The notes beneath the pieces were generated by a model. The model saw nothing but the letters and a program-made list of their open reading frames with translations. It was not told the DNA's origin and made no database searches. Of a stretch of 64,000 bases of DNA, positions 35,430 to 43,825 are shown one piece after another (the stretch's first letter is position 1; each line of letters begins with the position of its first letter). The stretch lies in assembly GCA_964397775.1 (NCBI GenBank), contig CAYNKL010000004.1, forward strand, positions 4,653 to 68,652, read 5' to 3'. The position numbers and the translations under genes were made by a program. The DNA is from Allosediminivita sp964397775. GTDB taxonomy: Bacteria; Pseudomonadota; Alphaproteobacteria; Rhodobacterales; Rhodobacteraceae.

Positions 35430-35531
35430 ATGCCAGTTCCCCTGATCACCTACGAGACCATTTCGGCCGTCTACGGCGAGCGATTCGCAAGCCTGTGGTT
35501 CCGTCCTATCTCGCTCACGCACCAGGGCTGA
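35430..35531 (+). CDS. Possible 33-residue small protein
   Basis: ATG 35430 to TGA 35529-35531, preceded by GGAG about 8 bases upstream. The peptide (MPVPLITYETISAVYGERF, then ASLWFRPISLTHQG) is mildly hydrophobic with no membrane helix. It is only 1 base from the convergent PuuD stop. It is included because the start signal is good and dyad repeats lie upstream; homologs would be needed for confidence. Confidence 0.3.
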   Translation: MPVPLITYETISAVYGERFASLWFRPISLTHQG

Positions 35532-35532
35532 C

Positions 35533-36753
35533 CTACCCGCCCGTGGCCGCCGCATACCAGCGGCGGATCACGGCGCGCTCCTCCTCCGCCAGGAACGACA
35601 GGTTCGCGGGCGGCATGGCGTGGCTCAGCCCCGCCTGAAGGTAGACCGCCCGCGCGTGGTCGACCATGTGTCCGGGCGTATCAAGCCGCACCCCCTTCGG
35701 CGGCCAGTGGATGCCGTCCCAGACCGGCTCGGCGGCGTGGCACATGGAACAGCGCCCCATGAGGATATCCTGCACCTCGGCAAACTCCGCGGCCTCGGCA
35801 AAGCGATTCCCCTCGAGCGAGGCTTCTTCCTCGTCGGCATCGTAAAGCGGCCAGGTCGACAGCCCCACGATCACGATGAAGATCATCACGGTCACCGCCC
35901 ACGTCCACCAGGGCATGCCCTTGCGCGCGTGCATGGTGTTGAAGAAGTGCCGGATCGAGACCCCCATCAGGAAGACAAGGCTCGCGATCACCCAGTTATA
36001 GTCGCTGGCAAAGGCCAGCGGGTAGTGGTTCGACAGCATCAGGAAGATGACCGGCAGGGTCAGGTAGTTGTTGTGCGTGCTGCGCTGCTTGGCGATCTTG
36101 CCGTACTTCGGATCGGGCGTCCGCCCCGCCTTGAGGTCGGCCACCACCACCTTCTGGTTGGGGATGATCACCATGAAAACGTTGGCCGTCATGATCGACG
36201 CCGTGAACGCACCAAGATGCAGCAGCGCGGCGCGCCCCGTGAAGACATGCGTGTAGCCCCAGGCCATCAGGACCAGCACCCCGAACAGCGCCACCATCAG
36301 CACCGTCTGGTTGGCCTCGACGAAGGTCTTGCAGAGAAAGCTATAGGCCAGCCACCCCAGCGCCAGCGACGCGACCGAGATCCCCACCGCCTGCCAGACG
36401 GCCAGGTCCATCACCGCCGGGTCGATCAGGTAGAACTCGGCGCCCAGGTAATAGACCAGCACCAGCAGCGCGAAGCCCGACAGCCAGGTCGCGTAGCTCT
36501 CCCATTTGAACCAGACGAGGTCGTCGGGCATCTTGTCCGGCGCCACCAGGTACTTCTGGACGTGGTAGAATCCGCCGCCGTGCACCTGCCATTCGTCGCC
36601 GTCCACGCCCTCGGGCAGGGTCCTGTCGCGGTGCAGGCCCAGGTCCAGCGCGATGAAATAGAAGCTCGACCCGATCCATGCGATCGCGGTGATGACGTGC
36701 AGCCAACGCACGGCAAATTCGGCCCAGGCGCCGAAGGCGGCAAGATCATACAT
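35533..36753 (-). CDS. puuD: Urate hydroxylase PuuD (membrane cytochrome c fusion)
   Basis: 406-residue integral membrane urate oxidising enzyme. About eight transmembrane helices (first: VRWLHVITAIAWIGSSFYFIAL) carry conserved His residues; the C-terminal cytochrome c domain has CSMCH at 335-339 and Met380 (AMPP) as axial ligand. It converts urate to 5-hydroxyisourate and passes electrons to the respiratory chain. No other purine catabolic genes (HIU hydrolase, OHCU decarboxylase) are adjacent, which is unusual. It is monocistronic and divergent from the sulfide unit. Confidence 0.93.
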   Translation of the reverse strand: MYDLAAFGAWAEFAVRWLHVITAIAWIGSSFYFIALDLGLHRDRTLPEGVDGDEWQVHGGGFYHVQKYLVAPDKMPDDLVWFKWESYATWLSGFALLVLVYYLGAEFYLIDPAVMDLAVWQAVGISVASLALGWLAYSFLCKTFVEANQTVLMVALFGVLVLMAWGYTHVFTGRAALLHLGAFTASIMTANVFMVIIPNQKVVVADLKAGRTPDPKYGKIAKQRSTHNNYLTLPVIFLMLSNHYPLAFASDYNWVIASLVFLMGVSIRHFFNTMHARKGMPWWTWAVTVMIFIVIVGLSTWPLYDADEEEASLEGNRFAEAAEFAEVQDILMGRCSMCHAAEPVWDGIHWPPKGVRLDTPGHMVDHARAVYLQAGLSHAMPPANLSFLAEEERAVIRRWYAAATGG

Positions 36754-36923
36754 GCGGCAACTCCCTCTCTGGCAGCCTAGCTATAGTGCGCCCAAGCCGG
36801 TGTTAAGGCGGCAAAATCTCCGATCCCCGCTCGGGTGGCACCTGTTGCAGCCCGGACGCCCTTGAATTGAGCACCCCACCCGGCGAAACCCGTCTCCGGG
36901 ATTGCCCCTTGCACTTGAGTTAT

Positions 36924-36939
36924 ATTCCATTATCTGAAT
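36924..36939. promoter_or_regulatory. SqrR/BigR-type operator
   Basis: ATTC (36924-36927), 8 bases, GAAT (36936-36939), matching the ATTC-N8-GAAT target of the persulfide-sensing ArsR-family repressor SqrR. It sits 39-54 bases upstream of the metallo-beta-lactamase start, in promoter range. The tract is AT-rich. Confidence 0.7.
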
Positions 36940-36977
36940 GCAAGGAAATCGACAGACACCGTAGCATGGAGAGTAAG

Positions 36978-37874
36978 ATGTTCACCCGCACCAGCCCGTC
37001 GACCGGCAAGGGCTCGCCCGAAGTCACCGGCTTCTACGACCCCGACACCGGATCCATCATGTACGTCGCCGCCGACCCCGCGACGCGCAAGGCGGCGCTC
37101 ATCGACGTGGTGCTCGACTTCGACCCCGCTTTCGGCCGCACGCGCACCGACAGCGCGCAGGAGGTGCTCGACTTCGTCAAGGCGCATGGCCTCACCGTGG
37201 AATGGGTGCTCGACACCCACCCCCACGCCGACCACATGATGGCCTCGGCCTGGCTCAAGGAACAGACCGGCGCCCCCGCCGCCATCGGTGCGAAGACCCG
37301 CGACATCGCCAGGCTCTGGGCCGGCATCTACAACCTGCCCGATGCCTTCGACCCCGACCGCGACTTCGACCGGCTCTTCGAGGACGGTGACAGCTTCCGC
37401 ATCGGCGAGCTCGACGTCGATGTCTTCCTCTCCCCCGGCCACACGCTCGGCTCGATCACCTACCACGTGGGCGACGCCGCCTTCGTGCACGACACGCTGA
37501 TGCACGTGGACAGCGGCACCTCGCGCGCCGACTTCCCCGGCGGCTCGTCCAAGGCCCTCTATGCCTCGCTCATGCGCATCCTCGCACTGCCCGAGGACAC
37601 GCGGCTCTTCGTCGGCCACGACTACCCGCCCGTGGGCGACCGCACCGACCCCGCGTGGGAGGCCACGGTGGCCGAGCACAAGGCCCACAACAAGCACGTC
37701 GGCGGCGGCACCTCCGAGGCCGAGTACACCAAGCTGCGCGACGCCCGCGACGCCACCCTGTCGCTGCCTGACCGCATGCTCTACGCTTTGCAGGTGAACC
37801 TGCGCGGCGGCCGCCTGCCCCCGGCCGAGGATGACGGCCGCGCCTACTTCAAGATCCCTGCCAACCACTTCTGA
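36978..37874 (+). CDS. Metallo-beta-lactamase persulfide-dioxygenase-like protein
   Basis: 298-residue metallo-beta-lactamase fold hydrolase/dioxygenase. Metal site HPHADH at 81-86 (H81, H83, D85, H86), then SPGHTLGSITYH and VGHDYPP. The pattern and the rhodanese partner match ETHE1/Blh-type sulfur dioxygenases that oxidise glutathione persulfide to sulfite. Start 36978 (MFTRTSPSTG) has GGAGAG upstream; Met at 36966 is an alternative. SqrR-type operator in the promoter implies induction by sulfide. Coupled to the rhodanese gene, 10 bases apart. Confidence 0.85.
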   Translation: MFTRTSPSTGKGSPEVTGFYDPDTGSIMYVAADPATRKAALIDVVLDFDPAFGRTRTDSAQEVLDFVKAHGLTVEWVLDTHPHADHMMASAWLKEQTGAPAAIGAKTRDIARLWAGIYNLPDAFDPDRDFDRLFEDGDSFRIGELDVDVFLSPGHTLGSITYHVGDAAFVHDTLMHVDSGTSRADFPGGSSKALYASLMRILALPEDTRLFVGHDYPPVGDRTDPAWEATVAEHKAHNKHVGGGTSEAEYTKLRDARDATLSLPDRMLYALQVNLRGGRLPPAEDDGRAYFKIPANHF

Positions 37875-37884
37875 GGAGACCCCA

Positions 37885-38262
37885 ATGAAGACCGAGGAAG
37901 CCGGAGACTCCATTCTCGAAACCTGGACCGTGGACGAGGTGCAAAAGGCCTTCGATAACCACGAGATCGTGCTGATCGACGTGCGCACCCCGCAGGAGTT
38001 CATGTTCGAACACATCGAGGGGTCGCTGCTCATGCCCATGGCCTTCTTCGTGGCCGACGCCCTGCCCGGGCAGGGCGAGAAGCGCATCGTCTTCCACTGC
38101 GGCTCCGGCGCGCGGTCGGAAAAAGTGGCCCGCGCCGCGATCGAGGCCGGCATGGCCCGCGTCGCCCACATGGAGGGCGGCTTCGGCGCCTGGAAGGGCG
38201 CCGGCAAGCCCTACATCGGCACCAACATGGCCAACGGCGCCCCCCACCGCGTCAACAGCTGA
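37885..38262 (+). CDS. Rhodanese-like sulfurtransferase
   Basis: 125-residue single-domain rhodanese. Active-site Cys72 in HCGSGARSEK, a CxxGxRS loop; upstream ID-VRTPQEF (residues 31-39) is the usual CH2A block. It transfers sulfane sulfur, probably as substrate supplier or acceptor to the metallo-beta-lactamase protein encoded just before it. TGAGGAGA precedes ATG 37885. A repeated GC-rich palindrome follows. Confidence 0.9.
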   Translation: MKTEEAGDSILETWTVDEVQKAFDNHEIVLIDVRTPQEFMFEHIEGSLLMPMAFFVADALPGQGEKRIVFHCGSGARSEKVARAAIEAGMARVAHMEGGFGAWKGAGKPYIGTNMANGAPHRVNS

Positions 38263-38303
38263 GCCCCAGCGATGGGCGGCGCCACGCCCACCCCACGCGC
38301 AAC

Positions 38304-38356
38304 GTCTCCCCTCTCCCCTCTCCCCTCGGGGAAGAGGGTCAGGGTGAGGGGCGAGG
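38304..38356. repeat. CTCTCCCC/GGGGAAGAG dispersed intergenic palindrome
   Basis: Pyrimidine-rich tract followed by GGGGAAGAGGGTCAGGGTGAGG, forming an imperfect hairpin. This type of sequence is common as a dispersed intergenic repeat in many proteobacteria. It could act as a terminator between the convergent rhodanese and haem peroxidase genes. Confidence 0.5.
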
Positions 38357-38405
38357 TACGTCCGGAACTCGCCCCCGCCGACAACACCAAAGCGCAACAG
38401 CCCAC

Positions 38406-39986
38406 TCAGTCCGGAGCCGTGAAGCCGATCCGCAACGCATCCGCGCGCGCCTGATCCATCTCGCCCGACAGGTTGCGGCGCACGATGTCGCCCACGCCAG
38501 ACGTGGCATGAAGGCTCTCCCACCCGAAATCGCCCAGCACCTCGCGGTTCAGGAATTCCCGCGTCATGAAGCGGTTGCTCAGGATGTGCCGCAGCGCGTG
38601 CTTGGCAATCGCCCGCATCAGCGTCGGCCCGATGATCGGATCGTCCTTGAGCCCCAACTTCTCGGCCCAGCCCGGCGCGGGCAGCTCTGCCAGCACCCCC
38701 ACTGCGTATTCCACCCGGTCCGGATCGCCGTAGAGCGCCTCCAGTTGGTCGCGATAGGCCGGATCGAAGGCGTCGAAGCCCACTGCGGACCCTAGCTCCT
38801 GCACCTCCCGGTGCGCGTTGAAGAACCCCAGCATCCTGCGGGTCTTCTCCAGCCCCGCCCGATCCGCCGGAAGCAGCTCAGGGTGCGTGTTGCCAAGGCA
38901 GATCCGGCTTGCTCGTTGGCGCGAGGCCAGATCGAAGATCTCGCCCAACCCCCGCTCCATGACCAGGTCGTTGTTCGCGCGCATGACCGCAAAGCCGCGG
39001 TCCTCGAAGCCCTTCAGGCTGTCCGGCATCATCGAATGCAGCCGGTAGAGGATGTTGAAGTGATAGGGGATCGGTGTGTCGCGGCACCACCGCTTGCCCT
39101 CATGAAAGAAGCTTTTCGTGTCGAGAACAAAGATCTTCTGCCCGGCGAAGGCGTTGATGTAGTCCTCGATCACCACCTTGAGGTAGGCGGTGATGTTGTT
39201 CTGCTGCGCGATCCGGAACACCGTCTCATCGTCGGCGGGCAGACCCTTGCGCCGCCGCTCCTCAACGATTCCTGCGCAAAGCCGGTTGTGCTCGCGCACC
39301 AGCAGCGCTGTGATGGCGAAATTGCCCAGCGTCATGTTGCCCTGGAACAGACCCGTCGCGCAGAGATCCCCCTCGCGGCCCGCGTAGCGTTCGAGCAGCG
39401 CCTCCACCCGACCGGGCGCCTGCAGGTAGGACAGCTTGACGTAGCGGTCGCGGATCAGCCAGGCCCCGTCCCGCTGCTCGCAAAGGGCGTCGGGATACTC
39501 GGCCTCGCGTCCGTCTTTGCGCCGGATTTGCGTGCGAAGCCGGCCACCCTCGCCCGACCGCAGCAGCGCCTCGTCATCCTGTGTATTGCCGTAGATCTGG
39601 TTCAGGATGATCTCGTGCGGCGCGCTCGTGCCGAACTGCCCGTCGCTCTGGAAGACCGCGTCCGTCAGGTGCTGGGCAAAGAAGGGCAGAAGCACCGAGA
39701 CCCGGCTTTCCGGCGCCGGCCCGTCGCGCTTGAACAGCGGCAGAAGCGCCTCGATCTCCGGCAGGCCGGCGGTCTCCTCTGGCGCCGGCGTCGGCACCTC
39801 GAGCGAGAAATAGTCCTTGTCGATCATCTCCCAAAGCTGCGTGCGCCCCGGCCCGCCCGTCGAGTAGAGGCCGGGCAGCGGCCCACGGTCGGCGAAGGAG
39901 GACACCACCCTCCGGTTGATGAAGCGGTGAAGGGCCGGACTGGCCGTCAGCACCCTGAAGACAAGGTCTCCGAACCCCTTGGGCAT
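38406..39986 (-). CDS. Cyclooxygenase-like haem dioxygenase/peroxidase
   Basis: 526-residue animal-haem-peroxidase superfamily protein (PF03098 style). Distal His106 in FFAQHLTD mirrors the cyclooxygenase FAQHFTH; REHNR at 231-235 equals the COX REHNR helix; Y314 and H317 in FNILYRLHSMMPDS match catalytic Tyr385 and proximal His388 of COX. It therefore has the residues for haem-tyrosyl-radical fatty-acid oxygenation, not just peroxidation. No signal peptide or EGF domain. The start MPKGFGDLVF at 39986 has AAGGAG upstream. A cytoplasmic oxylipin-forming enzyme is likely; the substrate is unknown. Confidence 0.8.
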   Translation of the reverse strand: MPKGFGDLVFRVLTASPALHRFINRRVVSSFADRGPLPGLYSTGGPGRTQLWEMIDKDYFSLEVPTPAPEETAGLPEIEALLPLFKRDGPAPESRVSVLLPFFAQHLTDAVFQSDGQFGTSAPHEIILNQIYGNTQDDEALLRSGEGGRLRTQIRRKDGREAEYPDALCEQRDGAWLIRDRYVKLSYLQAPGRVEALLERYAGREGDLCATGLFQGNMTLGNFAITALLVREHNRLCAGIVEERRRKGLPADDETVFRIAQQNNITAYLKVVIEDYINAFAGQKIFVLDTKSFFHEGKRWCRDTPIPYHFNILYRLHSMMPDSLKGFEDRGFAVMRANNDLVMERGLGEIFDLASRQRASRICLGNTHPELLPADRAGLEKTRRMLGFFNAHREVQELGSAVGFDAFDPAYRDQLEALYGDPDRVEYAVGVLAELPAPGWAEKLGLKDDPIIGPTLMRAIAKHALRHILSNRFMTREFLNREVLGDFGWESLHATSGVGDIVRRNLSGEMDQARADALRIGFTAPD

Positions 39987-40381
39987 GGGTGAACTCCTTC
40001 TCGAATGACTTGCGGCCAAACGGGGTCCGTCCGACCTTCAAAGAACCTGCCCGCAGCATGGCACGGCTCGCGCTGATCACGAACGCTCTTTGTAAAATCA
40101 CTCTGAAGTTGAAGGACGCCCTCCCACCGAGGGCGCAACAGCCTCTCGCGACAATGCGCCAAGGAAGGCTCGGGGTGAGCGGGCGTAGCGACGACCGTTG
40201 ATGACGTCGAGCCCGCATCGCCCAGCGCAACTGGCCCCCTGCCAGGGGGAAGGCCAGCGCAAAACCGCGAAACGCCCCTGCCCCGGGACAATCCTAAGAA
40301 ACGGTTAAACCGTCTCTGTAACCCATTGATTCATATAAGCGGCCGGGATGTCCCGGCTCGGGACACCCCATACACACCCGC
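39987..40381. other. Intergenic region with an 86-bp element
   Basis: About 395 bases between the haem enzyme start and the aminotransferase stop. It contains a small GC-rich hairpin near 40117-40133 (GCCCTCCCACCGAGGGC) and copy B of the 86-bp element at 40282-40367. No gene is supported. Confidence 0.5.
40282..40367 (+). repeat. 86-bp intergenic element, copy B
   Basis: CCCGGGACAA at the start, CGGTTAA at 40302-40308, TAACCCATTGA around 40319-40329, and terminal dyad TGTCCCGG-CT-CGGGACA (40349-40365). Same length as copies A and C. It ends 14 bases from the stop of the aminotransferase. Confidence 0.7.
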
Positions 40382-41776
40382 TCACCGGGCCTTCATCAGG
40401 CCCTGCGCCTTGAGCTCCTCGTGCGCCTCGTCGAGGCTCTGCCAGGCCCGCTCGATCAGCACGTCGATCTCCTCGCGCGAGATCACCAGCGGCGGCGAGA
40501 TGATCATCCGGTCGCCCACGTGGCGCATGATCAGGTTGTTGGCAAAGCACCGCTCGCGGGTGATGTAGCCGACCGTGCCCGCCTCCGAGGCAAAGGCCGC
40601 GCGCGACGCCTTGTCCGGCGTCAGCGCGATCGAGCCCATCATGCCGACGATCTTCGCCTCACCCACCAGCGGGTGATCCGTCAGGCTCTCGAAGCGCTCC
40701 TTCAGGTAGGGGCCGGTATCACTCGCCACGCGGTCGACCACGCCCTCCTCGTCGAGGATGCGCAGGTTCTCCAGAGCCACCGCGCAGGCCACCGGATGGC
40801 CCGAATAGGTGTAGCCGTGGTTGAACTCGGTGCCCGAGATCACCGAGGCCACCTCGTCCGACAGGATCGACCCGCCGATGGGCTGGTAGCCCGAGCTGAG
40901 GCCCTTGGCGATGGTCATGATGTCGGGACGGATGCCGACGGTTTCCGAGCCGAACCACTTGCCGGTCCGCCCGAAGCCGCAGATCACCTCGTCCGCGATC
41001 AGCAGGATGCCGTACTTGTCGACGATCTTCTGAACCTCGGGCCAGTAGCTGTCGGGCGCGACGATCACGCCCCCCGCGCCCTGCACCGGCTCGGCGATGA
41101 AGGCCGCGACGTTCTCGGGGCCGAGCTCGAGGATCTTGTCCTCCAGCTGCTTCGCCCGCTCGCGGCCGAATTCCTCGGGGGTCATGTCGCCGCCCTCGGA
41201 CCACCAGTCGGGCTGGTCGATATGGGCGATGCCCTGGATCGGCATGCCGCCCTGCGCGTGCATGCCTTTCATGCCGCCCAGGCTGCCCGAGCCCACCGAA
41301 GACCCGTGGTAGGCGTTCCAGCGCGAGATCACCCACTGCCGTTCCGGCTGGCCCTTCTCGGCCCAGTAGGTCCGCACCAGTCGCAGGTTGGTGTCGTTGG
41401 CCTCTGACCCGGACGAGGCGAAGAACACGTGGTTCAGGTCCCCCGGCGCCAGCTCGGCGATGCGCGCGGCGAGGTTGATCGCCGGCACGTGGGTCGTCTG
41501 GAAGAAGGTGTTGTAATAGGGCAGCTCTTCCATCTGGCGCGCCGCCGCCTGGGCCAGCTCGCGGCGGCCGTAGCCGATGTTCACGCACCATAGCCCCGCC
41601 ATGGCGTCGAGGATCCGGTTGCCTTCGCTGTCGTTCAGCCAGCAACCCTCTGCCCGCGTGATGACCCGCGCACCGCGGTCGGTCAGCCCTTGGCCATGGG
41701 TAAAGGGATGCATGTGATGGGCCGCGTCGGCGCGCTGCAGTTCGGCCGTGGGGGAATTGGGGGTAAGAATGGTCAT
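40382..41776 (-). CDS. Class III aminotransferase (putrescine/omega-amino acid type)
   Basis: 464-residue PLP-dependent aminotransferase. Schiff-base K291 in TIAKGLSSGYQPIG, D262 in IADEVICGFGRTG, and substrate side YHGSSVGSGSLGG. The subfamily with SSGYQPIGGSILSDEV transfers amino groups from putrescine, spermidine or omega-amino acids to pyruvate. PMP-phosphate contacts are intact. No polyamine genes nearby, so the substrate is not certain. It is 115 bases downstream of plsY and may end the pyrB-plsY unit. Confidence 0.9.
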   Translation of the reverse strand: MTILTPNSPTAELQRADAAHHMHPFTHGQGLTDRGARVITRAEGCWLNDSEGNRILDAMAGLWCVNIGYGRRELAQAAARQMEELPYYNTFFQTTHVPAINLAARIAELAPGDLNHVFFASSGSEANDTNLRLVRTYWAEKGQPERQWVISRWNAYHGSSVGSGSLGGMKGMHAQGGMPIQGIAHIDQPDWWSEGGDMTPEEFGRERAKQLEDKILELGPENVAAFIAEPVQGAGGVIVAPDSYWPEVQKIVDKYGILLIADEVICGFGRTGKWFGSETVGIRPDIMTIAKGLSSGYQPIGGSILSDEVASVISGTEFNHGYTYSGHPVACAVALENLRILDEEGVVDRVASDTGPYLKERFESLTDHPLVGEAKIVGMMGSIALTPDKASRAAFASEAGTVGYITRERCFANNLIMRHVGDRMIISPPLVISREEIDVLIERAWQSLDEAHEELKAQGLMKAR

Positions 41777-41890
41777 CGGCGCCTCCTGTCCGGGGATGGC
41801 GGAAAAATATGATCAAATTTCTGACTGTCAATCGAGTCGACGCCTGCCGCCGCCATTGGCGACGGGCCGAGCACTCCGGATAGCTCTTCG

Positions 41891-42511
41891 TTATTCGGGT
41901 CGGTCGGTGTCCTGAGGCTTCGGCTTGCCGCCGATCTTGGGCTCGGTTCCCGCGCGCAGACGGGCGATGTTTTCCTTGTGCCGCCAGAAGATGATCGCCG
42001 CGAGCGCGAGGCACAGCAGCGCCAGATCCCCGCGGCCCAGCACCAGCATCCAGACCGGGGAAGATGCCGCAGCCCCCAGCGCGCCCACCGACGAGATGCG
42101 CGAAATACCGGCAGCCACAAGCCAGGATGCACAGCAAAGCAGCCCGGCAGGCCAGGCCAGCGCCAGCACGGTGCCAAGGAAGGTCGCCACGCCCTTGCCC
42201 CCGAGGAAGCGCAGCCAGACCGGAAAGCAGTGCCCGGCAAAGGCCGCGAGGCCCGCGAGCTGGGGTGCAAGACCCTCGCCCGCGAAGTGGCGGGCCAGCA
42301 GCACCGCGATGGCGCCCTTGAAGGTGTCGAGCAGCAGGGTGGCGAGCGCGGCGGGCTTGTTGCCGGTGCGCAGCACGTTGGTGGCGCCGATGTTGCCCGA
42401 GCCGATCTTGCGCAGGTCGCCCAGCCCCATGGCGCGCGTGATGACGATGCCGAAGGGGATCGAGCCCAGCAGGTAGCCCGCGACCACCCAGAAGATCACC
42501 GCGCCGCTCAT
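41891..42511 (-). CDS. plsY: Glycerol-3-phosphate acyltransferase PlsY
   Basis: 206-residue membrane acyltransferase using acyl-phosphate. Family motifs: GSIPFGIVIT (motif 1), RKIGSGNIGATNVLR (motif 2) and CFPVWLRFLGGKGVATFLG (motif 3). About five transmembrane helices. First step of phospholipid synthesis at the inner membrane. The start ATG overlaps the stop of the pyrC-like gene by 4 bases, a coupling between pyrimidine and lipid genes that is common in alphaproteobacteria. Confidence 0.96.
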   Translation of the reverse strand: MSGAVIFWVVAGYLLGSIPFGIVITRAMGLGDLRKIGSGNIGATNVLRTGNKPAALATLLLDTFKGAIAVLLARHFAGEGLAPQLAGLAAFAGHCFPVWLRFLGGKGVATFLGTVLALAWPAGLLCCASWLVAAGISRISSVGALGAAASSPVWMLVLGRGDLALLCLALAAIIFWRHKENIARLRAGTEPKIGGKPKPQDTDRPE

Positions 42512-43791
42512 GCCTCGAACACCCGCGTGCCGGCGACCCAGGTGCCCAGCACCTTGCCTTGCAGGCGGGCCCCGTCGAAGGGCGTATTCTTGGACTTCGA
42601 GCGCAGCTTGAAGCGGTCGAGGATCAGCGGCTTGTCGGCATCAAACATCACGAGGTCGGCGGGCGCGCCCTTGGCAAGCCTGCCACTCTCCAGCCCCAGC
42701 CGCTTCGCAGGGTTGGCCGACAGCGCCCGGAACAGCACGTTCAGCGAAAGCTCGCCCGAGTGGTAGAGCCGCAGCAGCACCGGCAGCATGGTTTCCAGTC
42801 CCACGGCGCCGGAGGCGGCCTCTTCGTAGGGCAGACGCTTGGATTCCTCGTCCTGCGGGGTGTGGAAGCTGCCGATCACGTCGATGAGGCCGCTGCGCAC
42901 CGCCTCGACCACGTTCTGGCGATCTTCCTCGGAGCGCAGCGGCGGCTTCACCTTGAAGAAGGTGCGGAAGTCCGCGACGTCGAGTTCGTTCAGCGTCAGG
43001 TGGTGCATGGAGATGCCCGCCGTCACGTCGAACCCGTTGGCCTTGGCGCGCTCCAGCGGCGGCAGGGCGCGGGTCGTGGTGATCTGGTCGGCGTGGTAGC
43101 GCACGCCCGTCATCTCGACGAGCGCGATATCGCGGTCGAGGCCCATGCGTTCGGCCATGGGCGAGACGCCGGGCAGGCCCTTGAGCGAGGCGAACTTGCC
43201 GCTGGTGACGGCGGCGCCGCGGCTCAGGACGGGTTCCTGCGGGTGGGCCATGATCAGCGCGCCGACGCCGCGGGCGTAGGTCATGGCGCGCGACAGCACC
43301 TTGGTATCCTCGACCACGCGGTCGCAATCGGTGAAGGCAGCGGCGCCCCCGTCCATGAGAAAGCCGATCTCGGTCATTTCCTTGCCCTCGCGCCCCTTGG
43401 TGAGGGCGGCCATGGGCAGGACGTTGACCGGCGCGGCCTCGTTGGCGCGGCGGCGGATGAATTCGAGCGTTTCGGGCGTGTCGATGGCGGGGGTGGTGTC
43501 GGGGCGGGTGACCATGGTGGTCACGCCCCCGGCGGCGGCGGCGAGGCCCGCGGTCTTGAAGCTTTCCTTGTGGCGCTCGCCCGGTTCGCCCACCTTCACG
43601 CCCACGTCGACGATGCCCGGCGCGACGAAGGTGCCGCCTGCATCGACGCGGTCGGCGTCATCGACCGGCGGCATGGGCGTGTCGAAGACCTGCGCGATGC
43701 GGCCGCCCTCGATCAGCAGGGCGCCGGGGGCGGGGCTGTCGGCCTCCGGGTCGATCAGCATGGCGTTGAGGATGAGGGTCTTCTTGGTCAT
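42508..43791 (-). CDS. pyrC: Dihydroorotase-like protein with degenerate active site
   Basis: 427-residue member of the dihydroorotase family by fold and order (PGERHKESFKTAGLAAAAGG, KVKPPLRSEEDRQ, EEAASGAVGLETMLP). The catalytic set is damaged: the HxHxR site of active enzymes is G64-V-K66-V-G68, the Asp of IATDHAPH is replaced by F309 (IGSFHTPQ), and the PHH motif reads MHH. It therefore resembles the non-catalytic PyrC' proteins that assemble with aspartate transcarbamoylase. It lies downstream of pyrB, with one membrane-protein gene between them. A true dihydroorotase must be elsewhere. Confidence 0.85.
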   Translation of the reverse strand: MTKKTLILNAMLIDPEADSPAPGALLIEGGRIAQVFDTPMPPVDDADRVDAGGTFVAPGIVDVGVKVGEPGERHKESFKTAGLAAAAGGVTTMVTRPDTTPAIDTPETLEFIRRRANEAAPVNVLPMAALTKGREGKEMTEIGFLMDGGAAAFTDCDRVVEDTKVLSRAMTYARGVGALIMAHPQEPVLSRGAAVTSGKFASLKGLPGVSPMAERMGLDRDIALVEMTGVRYHADQITTTRALPPLERAKANGFDVTAGISMHHLTLNELDVADFRTFFKVKPPLRSEEDRQNVVEAVRSGLIDVIGSFHTPQDEESKRLPYEEAASGAVGLETMLPVLLRLYHSGELSLNVLFRALSANPAKRLGLESGRLAKGAPADLVMFDADKPLILDRFKLRSKSKNTPFDGARLQGKVLGTWVAGTRVFEA

Positions 43792-43825
43792 GCAGGGTGT
43801 CCCGTGGCCCGGTGGCAGGCGTGTT

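Larger units (their letters stand above)
35187..35532. other. Intergenic region upstream of mutL
   Basis: About 350 bases between divergently oriented mutL start and the convergent PuuD stop. It includes two GTCAC/GTGAC inverted repeats (35266-35283 and 35311-35337) and a possible 33-codon gene (35430-35531). The rest is undistinguished. Confidence 0.45.
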
